NCBI RefSeq assembly: GCF_004028635.1
Contig: NZ_RQJW01000008.1
Span: forward strand, 410,996 to 474,995
DNA length: 64,000 bases
Source: Streptomyces cyaneus
Lineage (GTDB): Bacteria; Actinomycetota; Actinomycetes; Streptomycetales; Streptomycetaceae
Direction of reading: 5' to 3'
Shown here: positions 42,054 through 49,922 of the stretch, in pieces
Position numbering within the stretch: the first letter of the stretch is position 1
How the letters are laid out: each line of letters begins with the position of its first letter
Notes under the pieces: generated by a model
The model's database searches: none
The model's input: the letters and a program-made list of their open reading frames with translations, nothing else
Told to the model about the DNA's origin: nothing
Made by a program: the position numbers and the translations under genes

Positions 42054-42602
42054 TCACCGAGAATCCAGCATTGGGCGGTACTGGTCCGACGACAACTCGT
42101 ATACCCGTACTCGCCGACCGCAGGTGGGATTGACGGTCTCACGGACCGGATGCATCCCCAGTTTGGTCATGATCCGTTCGGAGGCGTCGTTGCCCACTTG
42201 AGTGATGCTGACGATCCGCTCCAGTCCTCGCTCTTCGAACGCGAACCGTACAGCGGCCGCAGCGGCCTCGGTGGCCAACCCCTGCCCCCAGTGGGAACGT
42301 CCCAGCCGCCAGCCGACCTCAACCGCCGGCAGTACCTCCGGCAAGAAGTGGGGCACCGAAAGGCCGGTGAACCCGGCCAGCTCGCCAGTGGACCGGATCT
42401 CCACGGCGAACAGGCCGAAGCCCTGTGACTCCCACTCGCTCTCCCACGCCTGGATCCCGCTGCGAGTCTGCTGTTCGTCGCGGACGCTGCCGTCACGGAT
42501 CCACCGCATGACCTCGGGGTCGGCATTGACGGCAGCCATGGGCGCAACGTCTTCCTCGCGCCACCGACGCAGGATCAAACGACGAGTCTCGAGCGTGACC
42601 AT
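42054..42602 (-). CDS. GNAT-family acetyltransferase, RimJ/RimL-like
   Basis: A 182-residue protein of the Acetyltransf_3 type: TLETRRLILRRWREEDVAPMAAVN at the start, VEVGWRLGRSHWGQGLATEAAAAAVRFAF (acetyl-CoA loop) in the middle and SITQVGNDASERIMTKLGM near the end. Members acetylate protein N-termini or small amines. ATG 42602 is the conserved start; a GTG six codons upstream is possible. Convergent with the preceding acetyltransferase, 11 bp apart. Confidence 0.85.
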   Translation of the reverse strand: MVTLETRRLILRRWREEDVAPMAAVNADPEVMRWIRDGSVRDEQQTRSGIQAWESEWESQGFGLFAVEIRSTGELAGFTGLSVPHFLPEVLPAVEVGWRLGRSHWGQGLATEAAAAAVRFAFEERGLERIVSITQVGNDASERIMTKLGMHPVRETVNPTCGRRVRVYELSSDQYRPMLDSR

Positions 42603-42654
42603 CCCATCATTCTGGATCACACATGGGAGTTGCTGCCGGCCAGGGCTGACAGAC

Positions 42655-42695
42655 CGATGCCCCGCGAGGCCGCGGAGGGCTCGCAGGGCATCGGC
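42655..42695. terminator. Long hairpin downstream of the GH16 gene
   Basis: CCGATGCCC-C-GCGAG (42655-42669) pairs with CTCGC-A-GGGCATCGG (42681-42695), broken only by one mismatched base, around an 11-nt loop. It begins 11 bases past the GH16 stop codon on the minus strand and fits a strong factor-independent-like terminator. Confidence 0.8.
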
Positions 42696-42705
42696 AACGG
42701 CACTG

Positions 42706-44103
42706 TCAGCGGCCGAAGTTGAACCAGTTCACGTTCACGAAGTCGGAAGGCTGACCGCTGGTGAAGGTGAGATACACGTCGTGCGTGCCGGTCACGCCGG
42801 TGATGTTCGCCGGGACGGTCCGCCACGACTGCCACCCGCCGGTGTTGGCCACCGCGAAACTGCCGACGGGCGCGTTGCTACGGCTGTCCAGGCGGACCTC
42901 GACCAGCCCGCTGACGCCGCCCGTCGCACCGCTCGCCACCCGGCCGACGAACTGAGTGGCCGCCGTGGAGCCGAAGTTGACACCCTTGTACAGCGCCCAG
43001 TCGCCGTTCGCGAGGGCCCCGATGTTCTGTCCGCCGCCCGAATCCGACGTGGACTCGGTGCTCGCGCCGCTCTGGCCGTCGTACGACTCGGCCTGGATGG
43101 CGCTGTAGGCGTCACGGTTCCCCGAGGGCGGGGGCGTGGTACCGCTCCCACTGGCCGACAGCACCTGCACGTAGTCGACGACCATGGGGTTGCCGGGCTG
43201 GGTGTCGGCGTCCAGGCCGCCGCCGAACGCGTCCGGGAAGGCGCCGCCCATCGCCACGTTCAGGATGATGAAGAAGCCGTGGTTGGTGGCGTTGGACCAG
43301 GTCGTCGCGTCCACCTGGCTCGCGTTGACCGAGTGGAACTGGGTGCCGTCGACGTAGAAGCGGATCGTCTCGGGGCTCACCGAGCGGTCCCACTCCATGC
43401 TGTAGGTGTGGAAGGCCGACTGGCACGTCGAGCCCGGACATGCCGTGGAGCTGCCGAGGCCGGTGGTCTCGTTGCACGGGCCGCCCGGGTTGGTCCCGCA
43501 GTGCATCGTGGCCCACACGGTGTTGCGGCCCTGGACGTTCTCCATGATGTCCAGCTCGCCGACGCTCGGCCAGTTCTGGTAGTTGCCGCGGTAGGGCGCG
43601 CCCAGCATCCAGAAAGCCGGCCAGTAGCCCTCGGCGGCGGTGCCCGTGACGTTCGGCATCTGGATGCGGCCCTCGACGCGCAACTTGCCGCCCGCCGGGG
43701 GCTGGAAGTCGGTCCGCACGGTCTCGATACGGCCCGAGGTCCAGTTGCCGGCCGCGTCGCGCCGGGGCGTGATGCGGAGGTTGCCGCTGCCGTCCAGCGA
43801 GACGTTGTTCGTGCTGTTCGTCATCGTCTCGACCTCGCCGGTACCCCAGTTGGCGGGGCCGCCCGGATATGAAGTGCCGGTCGAGTACTGCCAGTTGGAG
43901 GTGTTGACGCCGGTGCCGGCGGAGCCGTTGAAGTCGTCCAGGAAGACCTGTGTCCAGCCCGAGGGGGGTGCGGGCGCGGAGGCGTTCGCGGACGGGACGG
44001 CGACGGTGGCGGCGGCCGCCGCGAGCCCGAGCGTGCCGAGCACGGCGACGAGCACGCGCCTGAGGGGGCGCCGTCTGCGGTGTATGCCGGAGGGTTCACT
44101 CAT
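42706..44103 (-). CDS. Secreted GH16 beta-1,3-glucanase with C-terminal CBM6
   Basis: A 465-residue exported enzyme. A basic signal peptide (RRRRPLRRVLVAVLGTLGLAAAAATVA, ending about residue 40 at SANA) precedes the GH16 domain. Its catalytic signature GELDIMEN gives nucleophile Glu183, Asp185 and acid/base Glu188. A TTPPPSG linker at about 325 leads to a family 6 carbohydrate-binding module (IQAESYDGQSG, ANGDWALYKGVNFG, VYLTFTSGQPSDFVNVNWFNF). It likely cleaves laminarin-like or mixed-linkage glucans outside the cell. A LacI-type palindrome lies 70 bp upstream. Confidence 0.9.
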   Translation of the reverse strand: MSEPSGIHRRRRPLRRVLVAVLGTLGLAAAAATVAVPSANASAPAPPSGWTQVFLDDFNGSAGTGVNTSNWQYSTGTSYPGGPANWGTGEVETMTNSTNNVSLDGSGNLRITPRRDAAGNWTSGRIETVRTDFQPPAGGKLRVEGRIQMPNVTGTAAEGYWPAFWMLGAPYRGNYQNWPSVGELDIMENVQGRNTVWATMHCGTNPGGPCNETTGLGSSTACPGSTCQSAFHTYSMEWDRSVSPETIRFYVDGTQFHSVNASQVDATTWSNATNHGFFIILNVAMGGAFPDAFGGGLDADTQPGNPMVVDYVQVLSASGSGTTPPPSGNRDAYSAIQAESYDGQSGASTESTSDSGGGQNIGALANGDWALYKGVNFGSTAATQFVGRVASGATGGVSGLVEVRLDSRSNAPVGSFAVANTGGWQSWRTVPANITGVTGTHDVYLTFTSGQPSDFVNVNWFNFGR

Positions 44104-44172
44104 GGGGGGTGCTGCCTCTCGGTGTACGGGGAGTGGGGTGCGGGTGCCTTCGAGAGCGCCGCGAGTAACGTC

Positions 44173-44186
44173 TGAGAGCGCTCTCA
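44173..44186. promoter_or_regulatory. LacI-family operator upstream of the GH16 gene
   Basis: TGAGAGCGCTCTCA is a perfect 14-bp palindrome with the central CG typical of LacI/CebR-type sites (CebR site: TGGGAGCGCTCCCA). It lies 70 bp upstream of the glucanase start, suggesting repression relieved by an oligosaccharide. Confidence 0.8.
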
Positions 44187-44333
44187 AAGTGTCGCCAATG
44201 TGCTCCCCGGCGCTCTGGCCGTCAAGAGGTGAAGCAGAGAAAACCCTTCCGTCACAGCCGAGTTCACCCTATGAATAGGGAAAGTGAGGATGGCCGGGAG
44301 AGAGATTCGGCAGAGAGAAGAGGCCCAGACCGT

Positions 44334-44621
44334 ATGGAGCTCGCCTTCACCGGCTCGGTGATCGAATGGCGCGGGCCGGCGCCGTACTACTTCGTCCGGG
44401 TGCCGGACGAGGAGTCCGCCGACATCCGCGAAGTGGCCGCGATGGCCACGTACGGCTGGGGCGTGATCCCGGTCGAGGCACGGGTCGGCGAGGTCGCCTT
44501 CGAGACGTCGCTCTTTCCCAAGGACGGGGGCTACCTGCTGCCGCTCAAGAACGCGGTACGGCGGCCGCAGGGTATCGGGTCCGGCGACGAGGTGGCCGTG
44601 GAGATGACCGTCCGCCTCTAG
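44334..44621 (+). CDS. DUF1905 domain protein
   Basis: A 95-residue small beta-barrel protein: FTGSVIEWRGPAPYYFVRVPDEESADI, then GWGVIPVEARVG and FPKDGGYLLPLKNAVRRPQGIGSGDEVAVEMTV, the full DUF1905 pattern. Function unknown; some relatives are fused to bacteriocin-protection (YdeI-like) domains. ATG 44334 matches the domain start. The TAG stop at 44619-44621 is contributed by the left tip of the adjacent 91-bp inverted-repeat element. Confidence 0.85.
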   Translation: MELAFTGSVIEWRGPAPYYFVRVPDEESADIREVAAMATYGWGVIPVEARVGEVAFETSLFPKDGGYLLPLKNAVRRPQGIGSGDEVAVEMTVRL

Positions 44622-44708
44622 GCCCTGTCATTTGGATCATCCCGGCGTCGCGGGCCGGCTGAAGGCACTGCACCTCACAGCCGGCCTGATCCAAACGACA
44701 GGGCCTAG
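44618..44708. mobile_element. 91-bp inverted-repeat element (MITE-like or large terminator)
   Basis: The ends CTAGGCCCTGTCATTTGGAT (44618 on) and the reverse complement at 44687-44708 match with one mismatch over about 22 bp. An inner stem GCCGGCTG (44654-44661) / CAGCCGGC (44678-44685) surrounds a 16-nt loop. The GGCCCTGTC(A/G)TTTGGATCA terminus looks like the ends of Streptomyces insertion sequences, with no transposase inside. It lies between two convergent genes and supplies the stop codon of one of them. It may also act as a bidirectional terminator. Confidence 0.7.
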
Positions 44709-44758
44709 CCCGAGCAGGCCACCGGTCGGCTGCGCGGCGACGGGGGCGATCAGGGCCC

Positions 44759-45514
44759 CTACTCCTCCTTCTCCGGCTGCCACCCCAACCCCCGCGAGAT
44801 CCCGCGCGCCGCGAGCCGCACCGCCGGCACCAGCACCGGGACCTGGGCGTCGGCCTGGGGGACGACGACGGACACGGCGGCGACCACCGAGCCGCCCGGG
44901 CCGCGCACCGGTGCGGCCACCGACAGTGCGTCGTCGGTGACCTGGCGGCTGCTCACCGCCACCCCCGTGCGGCGTACCTCGGCCAGGACGCGGCGCAGTC
45001 GGGCGGGTTCGGTGACGGTGTACGGCGTGAAGGCGGCGAGCGGCCCGGCGCAGTACTCCTCCTGGAACCCGGGGGCACTGTGCGCGAGCAGCGCCAGCCC
45101 CACCCCGGTGGCGTGCAGCGGCCAGCGCGCTCCGACCCGGATGTGCACGCCGACCGCCGAGCGCCCCGAGAGCCACTCGATGTAGACGACCTCGGGCCCG
45201 TCCTGGACCGCCAGCTGCACATTCTCGTGCGTCGCCTCGTACAGGTCCTCCAGATACGGCAGCGCGATCTGCCGCAGCGCGAGCCCGCGCGGGGCCAGCG
45301 CCGCGATCTCCCACAGCCGCAGCCCGACGTGGTAGAGCCCGGCCTCGTCCCGCTCCAGGGCGCCCCACTCGGTGAGGGCGGCCACGAGCCGGTGCGCGGT
45401 GGTCAGGCTCAGCCCGGCCCGCCGGCTGATGTCCGTCAGGGACAGCGCCGGGTGCTCGAGGTCGAAGGCCCCGAGGACGGACAGCAGCCGGTCGGGCGCG
45501 GAGCGGGTGGTCAT
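44759..45514 (-). CDS. IclR-family transcriptional regulator
   Basis: A 251-residue regulator. A winged HTH (RLLSVLGAFDLEHPALSLTDISRRAGLSLTTAHRLVAAL-type, about 9-45) is followed by the IclR effector domain (ENVQLAVQDGPEVVYIEWL, LHATGVGLALLAHS, DDALSVAAPVRGPGGSVVAAVSV). The ATG overlaps the stop of the secreted hydrolase gene (ATGA), so it is the third gene of the transporter-hydrolase operon. It may sense the acid released by that hydrolase (inference). Confidence 0.9.
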   Translation of the reverse strand: MTTRSAPDRLLSVLGAFDLEHPALSLTDISRRAGLSLTTAHRLVAALTEWGALERDEAGLYHVGLRLWEIAALAPRGLALRQIALPYLEDLYEATHENVQLAVQDGPEVVYIEWLSGRSAVGVHIRVGARWPLHATGVGLALLAHSAPGFQEEYCAGPLAAFTPYTVTEPARLRRVLAEVRRTGVAVSSRQVTDDALSVAAPVRGPGGSVVAAVSVVVPQADAQVPVLVPAVRLAARGISRGLGWQPEKEE

Positions 45515-46890
45515 GGCCGGGCGTCTCCCGGATGGGCCAGGTCGTACGGGCGGGGGTAGGTGGAGGGCCGGTAGGCCGCGTAACGTGCCTCGGTCGTCGA
45601 ATCCGCTTGCTGGGAACGGGAGTTGAGGCTTTCCGGCGAGGCGTCCCAGTGGCCCGTGTCCAGCCGGTGCTCCAGGGTGTGCAGGGCGCCCAGCCTCTCG
45701 CCCGGGGTGAAGGTGCAGTGGCCGGGGGCGTCGACGTAGGCCTGGCTGAGCAGGGCACCGGAGCCGGCCGCGGTGGCGGCCCGCCGGTAGGCGCTCTCGG
45801 CCTGGACGGGGATCAGGGCGTCGCCGGTCGTGTGGATGTTCAGCTGGGGGTCGGCGAGCCGGCCCGAGAAGGCGCTGGTGTGCCGCATCCACCCTACGGC
45901 CGCGGGGTCGGCCGAGATCCGGGGTGCACGGTTCAGGGCGGTGAGGTCGGTGCGCAAGGACAGTCCCGCCTCCTGGTAGAGCTCGGTCACCTCTTTGTAC
46001 AGCGGGGAGCGGGCGAGCATCGCGGTGTAGTCGACCCCGGTGTTCCAGGACATGTTGCCACCGGCCCGGCTCTCCGCCTCCTGCCGCCAGCTGAAGGCGG
46101 GCCTCTGGATGAGCCCGGTGACGGCCGTGTACTGGTTGGCCTGCTGGGTCTGCCAGTCGGTCGGGCCCGGTTTGGTCTGCGTGGCGTCGTTGTAGCCCGG
46201 GATGTTGTGCAGCGCGGCGGCGAGGGCGATGCGGGCGCGGCCCTCGGGGGTCTGCTGGGCCGCGCTGGTCTTCGAGGCGAGCGTGTTCGCTGCGGCGACC
46301 GCGGCCGCCTGGTCGGCGAACCCGGTGAGCGGGATGTCCGCGCCCGGCGCGAGCAGGGTCTTCAGGGCGAAGACCGGGTCCAGGGTGCTGTTCCAGTTGG
46401 CCACCCCGCCCTGGACCAGCCCGCACATCGACAGCGATCCGTCGAAGCGGTCGGCGTGCCGCTCGGCGAGGGCCGTCGTGACGAGGCCGCCGTACGACCG
46501 GCCCCAGGCGAGCGTCCGCCCGGCCGTGCCGAACTTCTCCGTGAACAGGTCGAGGGTGGCGAGCTGGTCGGGCACGGCATCCGTCACCGCCCAGCCGTTC
46601 GTGGCGTACGAGGAGCCGATCAGTGCGTATCCCTCGGCCAGGAGCTTGTCGCGGGTGGTGGAGTCGGGGGAGTCCTCGCCGGGGCTGGGCGAGCCTGCGG
46701 GGCGGTAGCCGTGGCTGAAGAGGAGCACGGTGCCGTTCCAGTCGGCGGGTACGTCCATCAAGTACGCGGCGCCAGAAGGGAGTTTGCCCTCCAGGTGGGT
46801 GTCGGTCGCCGCCTGTGCGGGGAGCGCGGTCGCGGTGGCCGCGCACACGGCAGCCGCGGTCAGTAAGGCGATACGGGTGCGGAATCTCAA
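45511..46890 (-). CDS. Secreted alpha/beta hydrolase (possible hydroxycinnamoyl esterase)
   Basis: A 459-residue exported protein. The signal peptide MRFRTRIALLTAAAVCAATA ends in an AQA|ATD-like cleavage site near residue 28. The alpha/beta-hydrolase core shows VLLFSHGY (oxyanion strand), the nucleophile elbow GRSYGG and a C-terminal DAPGHCTF supplying the histidine. The start is TTG at 46890, overlapping the transporter stop as TTGA, with GAAGGGA upstream. Its place between a cou-like transporter gene and an IclR gene suggests that it frees an acid such as ferulate or coumarate from an ester. Peptidase activity is an alternative. Confidence 0.78.
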   Translation of the reverse strand: MRFRTRIALLTAAAVCAATATALPAQAATDTHLEGKLPSGAAYLMDVPADWNGTVLLFSHGYRPAGSPSPGEDSPDSTTRDKLLAEGYALIGSSYATNGWAVTDAVPDQLATLDLFTEKFGTAGRTLAWGRSYGGLVTTALAERHADRFDGSLSMCGLVQGGVANWNSTLDPVFALKTLLAPGADIPLTGFADQAAAVAAANTLASKTSAAQQTPEGRARIALAAALHNIPGYNDATQTKPGPTDWQTQQANQYTAVTGLIQRPAFSWRQEAESRAGGNMSWNTGVDYTAMLARSPLYKEVTELYQEAGLSLRTDLTALNRAPRISADPAAVGWMRHTSAFSGRLADPQLNIHTTGDALIPVQAESAYRRAATAAGSGALLSQAYVDAPGHCTFTPGERLGALHTLEHRLDTGHWDASPESLNSRSQQADSTTEARYAAYRPSTYPRPYDLAHPGDARP

Positions 46891-48248
46891 CGGAGCGTCC
46901 CTTCCGGTGTGGGGGTGTGGGCGGGGGAGCCGGGGGCGTCCAGCGTGTCGGTGTGTGTCTCGCGCAGCCGCCACACGGTGAGCGCGGTGATCGCCGCGCC
47001 GCCGCACAGCAGCAGGGAGACGGGCGTACTGCTGCCGCCGGACGAGGCGAGGAGGCTGCTGGCGATCAGCGGCGAGAACCCGGCGCCGAGCAGGGTGGCC
47101 GCCTGGTAGCCGAGCGAGGCGCCGGTGTAGCGGACCCGGGTGCCGAACATCTCGCTGAGCAGTGCGCCGAGCGGGCCGTACATCGTGGACTGGGCGACGC
47201 CGTGCCCGAGGGCGAGGGCGAGGATCAGCAGCCCGGGGGAGCCGGAGTTCACCAGCGCCAGCACGGGGAAGGCGAGCGCGGCCGAGGCGACGGCGCCGGC
47301 CAGGACCACCGGACGGCGGCCCACCCGGTCGGAGAGCGCGGACGCGGCGGGCAGGACCACCAGGGCCACACAGGAGGCGACGGTCACGGCGGTGAGCACC
47401 TGCGGCCGGGTGTACCCGTGCTGGACGGCGTACGAGATCATGAATCCGGTCAGCAGTGACTGGGCGGTGAACGCGCCGATGCCGACACAGGCGGCGAGCA
47501 GCACGGGCTTGGGCCGCCGCAGCACCTCCACCACCGGCGGCCGGTCGGGCTTCGGCTCGCGCTTGGCCTGGGCGAACAGCGGGCTCTCGGCGACCTTGAG
47601 GCGCACGAACAGACCGACGCCCAGCAGCAGGATGCTCAGCAGGAACGGCACCCGCCAGCCCCAGGCGCGGAACTCGTCGTCCGGCAGGGCGGAGACCAGC
47701 GTGACCACGCCGGCCGACAGCACCGAGCCGAGCGGGGCGCCGAGTTGGGTGAAGCTGGACCACAGGCCGCGCCGGGCGCCCTGGGTGCGTTCGGCGTGCT
47801 CGACGACCATGAGGGTCGCGCCGCCCCACTCGCCGCCGATCGCCAGGCCCTGCACCACGCGCAGGGTCACGAGCAGGACGGGCGCCCACACGCCGATCGC
47901 GTCATAGGTGGGCAGCAGGCCGATGAGGAAGCTTCCGCAGCCCATCAGCAGCATGGTCAGCAGCATCATCGACTTGCGGCCGATCCGGTCGCCGAAGTGG
48001 CCGAAGACGATGCCGCCGAGCGGGCGGGCCACATAGCCGGCGGCGAAGGTGCCGAAGGCCGCGATGGTGCCGACCGCGGGGTCGGCCTTGGGGAAGAACA
48101 GATCGCCGAAGACGAGCGCGGCGACCGTGCCGTACACGAGGAAGTCGTAGAACTCGACCGCGGTGCCGAGCAGCCCGGAGAGGGCGACGCGGCGCAACTG
48201 GCGGGTGTCGGGGGACGGTTGAGGGGCGGACGTAGGGGATGGCTGCAC
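46887..48248 (-). CDS. MHS-family MFS transporter, probable hydroxycinnamate uptake (CouT-like)
   Basis: A 453-residue, 12-helix symporter with SGLLGTAVEFYDFLVYGTVAALVFG, GHFGDRIGRKSMMLLTM and RVVQGLAIGGEWGGA, the MHS hallmarks. GTG 48248 follows AGGGAG by 7 nt. It is the first gene of an operon with a secreted hydrolase and an IclR regulator and lies next to a MarR gene and a cou-like catabolic operon. In Rhodococcus jostii RHA1 a comparable transporter (CouT) imports p-hydroxycinnamates. Confidence 0.83.
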   Translation of the reverse strand: MQPSPTSAPQPSPDTRQLRRVALSGLLGTAVEFYDFLVYGTVAALVFGDLFFPKADPAVGTIAAFGTFAAGYVARPLGGIVFGHFGDRIGRKSMMLLTMLLMGCGSFLIGLLPTYDAIGVWAPVLLVTLRVVQGLAIGGEWGGATLMVVEHAERTQGARRGLWSSFTQLGAPLGSVLSAGVVTLVSALPDDEFRAWGWRVPFLLSILLLGVGLFVRLKVAESPLFAQAKREPKPDRPPVVEVLRRPKPVLLAACVGIGAFTAQSLLTGFMISYAVQHGYTRPQVLTAVTVASCVALVVLPAASALSDRVGRRPVVLAGAVASAALAFPVLALVNSGSPGLLILALALGHGVAQSTMYGPLGALLSEMFGTRVRYTGASLGYQAATLLGAGFSPLIASSLLASSGGSSTPVSLLLCGGAAITALTVWRLRETHTDTLDAPGSPAHTPTPEGTLR

Positions 48249-48332
48249 GATGAGCTCCCTGATGCCGGGGCCTGGCACCGGCTGGGGACAAGCCGATGCC
48301 CCGGTGAAGTTAGGCAGTCATCGTGCAGCCGT

Positions 48333-48348
48333 CAATAAGTTGCACAAC
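48333..48348. promoter_or_regulatory. Possible MarR site upstream of the transporter operon
   Basis: CAATAAGTTGCACAAC holds the palindrome GTTGCACAAC and shares CAATAA with the two sites near 48907-48934. It lies 85 bp upstream of the transporter start, at the 3' end of the MarR gene. The match is partial, so the call is tentative. Confidence 0.4.
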
Positions 48349-48349
48349 A

Positions 48350-48895
48350 TCAGCTCGGCCGCTCCTCCGCGATCCGCAGCAGCAGCCCGTGCAGGGTTTC
48401 GCGTTCGGCCTCATCCAGCGGGTCCAGGAGGTCGTTCGTCACCCGCAGCCCCGCCTCGTCGGTGTCCCGCAGGAAGGTGCGGCCCTCGGCGGTGAGGACG
48501 ACGATGCGGCTGCGGCGGTCGTCGGGGGACGGGCGGCGCTCGGCGAAGCCCAGCTTCTCCAGATCGTCCACCAGGCCGACGATCGCGCTCGGGTCGTAGC
48601 CGAGCTGCGCGCTCAGCTCGCGCTGGAGCGCCCCCTCGGACGTCACGAGGAAGCGCAGCACCGCGTAGTGGCGCAGGCGCAGCCCCGACTCCTGCAGGAA
48701 CGTGTTGAACAGCTGACCCGAGCGCAGGCCCAGGCGGTACAGCAGGTAACCCGTGTCCGCGTGCAGTCCGCGCATCCACGGTTCGTTCGCATCGATGGGT
48801 GCCGGGTTCGTGGCGTGCTGGCGGGCGATGGCGGACTCCCTGATCTCGGCCCCTGGTGGCGGGGGTTTCTCTGTGCAGATTCCAGCATGACGCAC
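48350..48895 (-). CDS. MarR-family regulator (CouR-like)
   Basis: About 181 residues from GTG 48895; longer (TTG 48928) or shorter starts are possible. The MarR fold is clear: LGLRSGQLFNTFLQESGLRLRHYAVLRFL, then the winged helix LSAQLGYDPSAIVGLVDDLEKLGFAERRPSPDDRRSRIVVLT. Divergent to the SDR-amidohydrolase-ligase-MaoC operon, it matches the position of CouR, the p-hydroxycinnamoyl-CoA-responsive repressor of Rhodococcus. Two near-palindromic sites lie just upstream. Confidence 0.85.
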   Translation of the reverse strand: MRHAGICTEKPPPPGAEIRESAIARQHATNPAPIDANEPWMRGLHADTGYLLYRLGLRSGQLFNTFLQESGLRLRHYAVLRFLVTSEGALQRELSAQLGYDPSAIVGLVDDLEKLGFAERRPSPDDRRSRIVVLTAEGRTFLRDTDEAGLRVTNDLLDPLDEAERETLHGLLLRIAEERPS

Positions 48896-48906
48896 CCGAA
48901 GGTCAC

Positions 48907-48934
48907 CAACAACTATTGACGACAACAATTATTG
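48907..48934. promoter_or_regulatory. Paired candidate MarR operators
   Basis: CAACAACTATTG (48907-48918) and CAACAATTATTG (48923-48934) are 16 bp apart, differ at one base and are each close to palindromic (CAA...TTG). They occupy the AT-rich divergent spacer between the MarR gene and the SDR gene, 68-95 bp upstream of the latter. Confidence 0.65.
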
Positions 48935-49001
48935 CTTTTAACTTCGATCTCGTCAGCCGCTTCGATCTCGTAGCCGCACCCCCCGTCGAAGGGACCCTCC
49001 C

Positions 49002-49919
49002 GTGCCCAGCATCGATCTCACCGGCAAGGCCGCCGTCGTCACCGGCAGTGGCCGCGGCCTCGGCCTCGCCTACGCCCACGCCCTGGCCGCGCACGGCGCC
49101 TCCGTGGTCGTCAACGACGTCGACGAGGCCGTGGCGGAGGCGGCCGTGAAGTCCATCACCGAGGCCGGCGGCACCGCCGTCGCCGAGGTCGTCCCGGTCG
49201 GCACCACCGAGGCCGCGGAGCGGCTGGTGAACCGCGCGGTCGAGGAGTTCGGGCGGCTCGACATCCTGGTGACCAACGCGGGCATCCTGCGCGACAAGGT
49301 CCTGTGGAAGATGACCGACGAGGACTTCGACGCGGTGATCACCACCCACCTCAAGGGCACGTTCACCTGCGCCCGCGCCGCCGCCGTCCGCATGCGCGAG
49401 CAGGGCGAGGGCGGCAGCCTGATCCTGGTCGGCTCCCCGGCGGGCCAGCGCGGCAACTTCGGGCAGACGAACTACGCCGCCGCCAAGGCCGGCATCGCCG
49501 CCTTCGCCCGCACCTGGTCGATGGAGCTCGGCCGCGCGAACATCACCGTCAACGCCATCGTGCCGGTCGCCGCGACCGCGATGACCGAGACCATCCCCGC
49601 GTTCGCCCCGTACATCGAGGCCATGAAGAACGGCGAGCCGCTGCCGGACTTCCTGCGCAAGGGCGAGGGCTTCGGCACCCCCGAGGACTGCGCGGCCCTC
49701 GTCCCGTTCCTCGCCTCCGAGGCGGCCCGTGGCATCACCGGCCAGGCCATCGGCATCGGCGGCGACAAGGTGGCACTCTGGTCGCATCCGCAGGAGATCG
49801 CGGCGGCCTACGCCGACGGCGGCTGGACCCCCGACACCCTGGCCCACGTCTGGCCCACCTCGGTCGGCGCCGAGCTCCAGTCGGTCGGCATCCCGGCGCC
49901 CAAGTTCCCGGAGGCGTAA
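49002..49919 (+). CDS. couN: SDR dehydrogenase, 3-hydroxyacyl-CoA type (CouN-like)
   Basis: A 305-residue classical short-chain dehydrogenase. The cofactor motif is VVTGSGRGLGLAYAHAL, with NDVDEA after strand 2 favouring NAD. NAG (VTNAGI), catalytic Ser in GSPAGQRG and YAAAK (Tyr-x3-Lys) are present, and IVPVAATAMTETI follows. A C-terminal extension past GIGGDKVALWSHPQEI is typical of the multifunctional-enzyme-like 3-hydroxyacyl-CoA dehydrogenases. In the cou pathway this step oxidises the 3-hydroxy-arylpropanoyl-CoA. GTG start has GAAGGGA upstream. The symbol rests on gene order. Confidence 0.8.
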   Translation: MPSIDLTGKAAVVTGSGRGLGLAYAHALAAHGASVVVNDVDEAVAEAAVKSITEAGGTAVAEVVPVGTTEAAERLVNRAVEEFGRLDILVTNAGILRDKVLWKMTDEDFDAVITTHLKGTFTCARAAAVRMREQGEGGSLILVGSPAGQRGNFGQTNYAAAKAGIAAFARTWSMELGRANITVNAIVPVAATAMTETIPAFAPYIEAMKNGEPLPDFLRKGEGFGTPEDCAALVPFLASEAARGITGQAIGIGGDKVALWSHPQEIAAAYADGGWTPDTLAHVWPTSVGAELQSVGIPAPKFPEA

Positions 49920-49922
49920 GCC

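Noticed and set aside
44759..46846. A possible fusion of the IclR regulator to an upstream 440-residue domain
   Set aside because: The upstream part is a frame shadow of the secreted hydrolase. The ATGA overlap at 45511-45514 gives the true IclR start.
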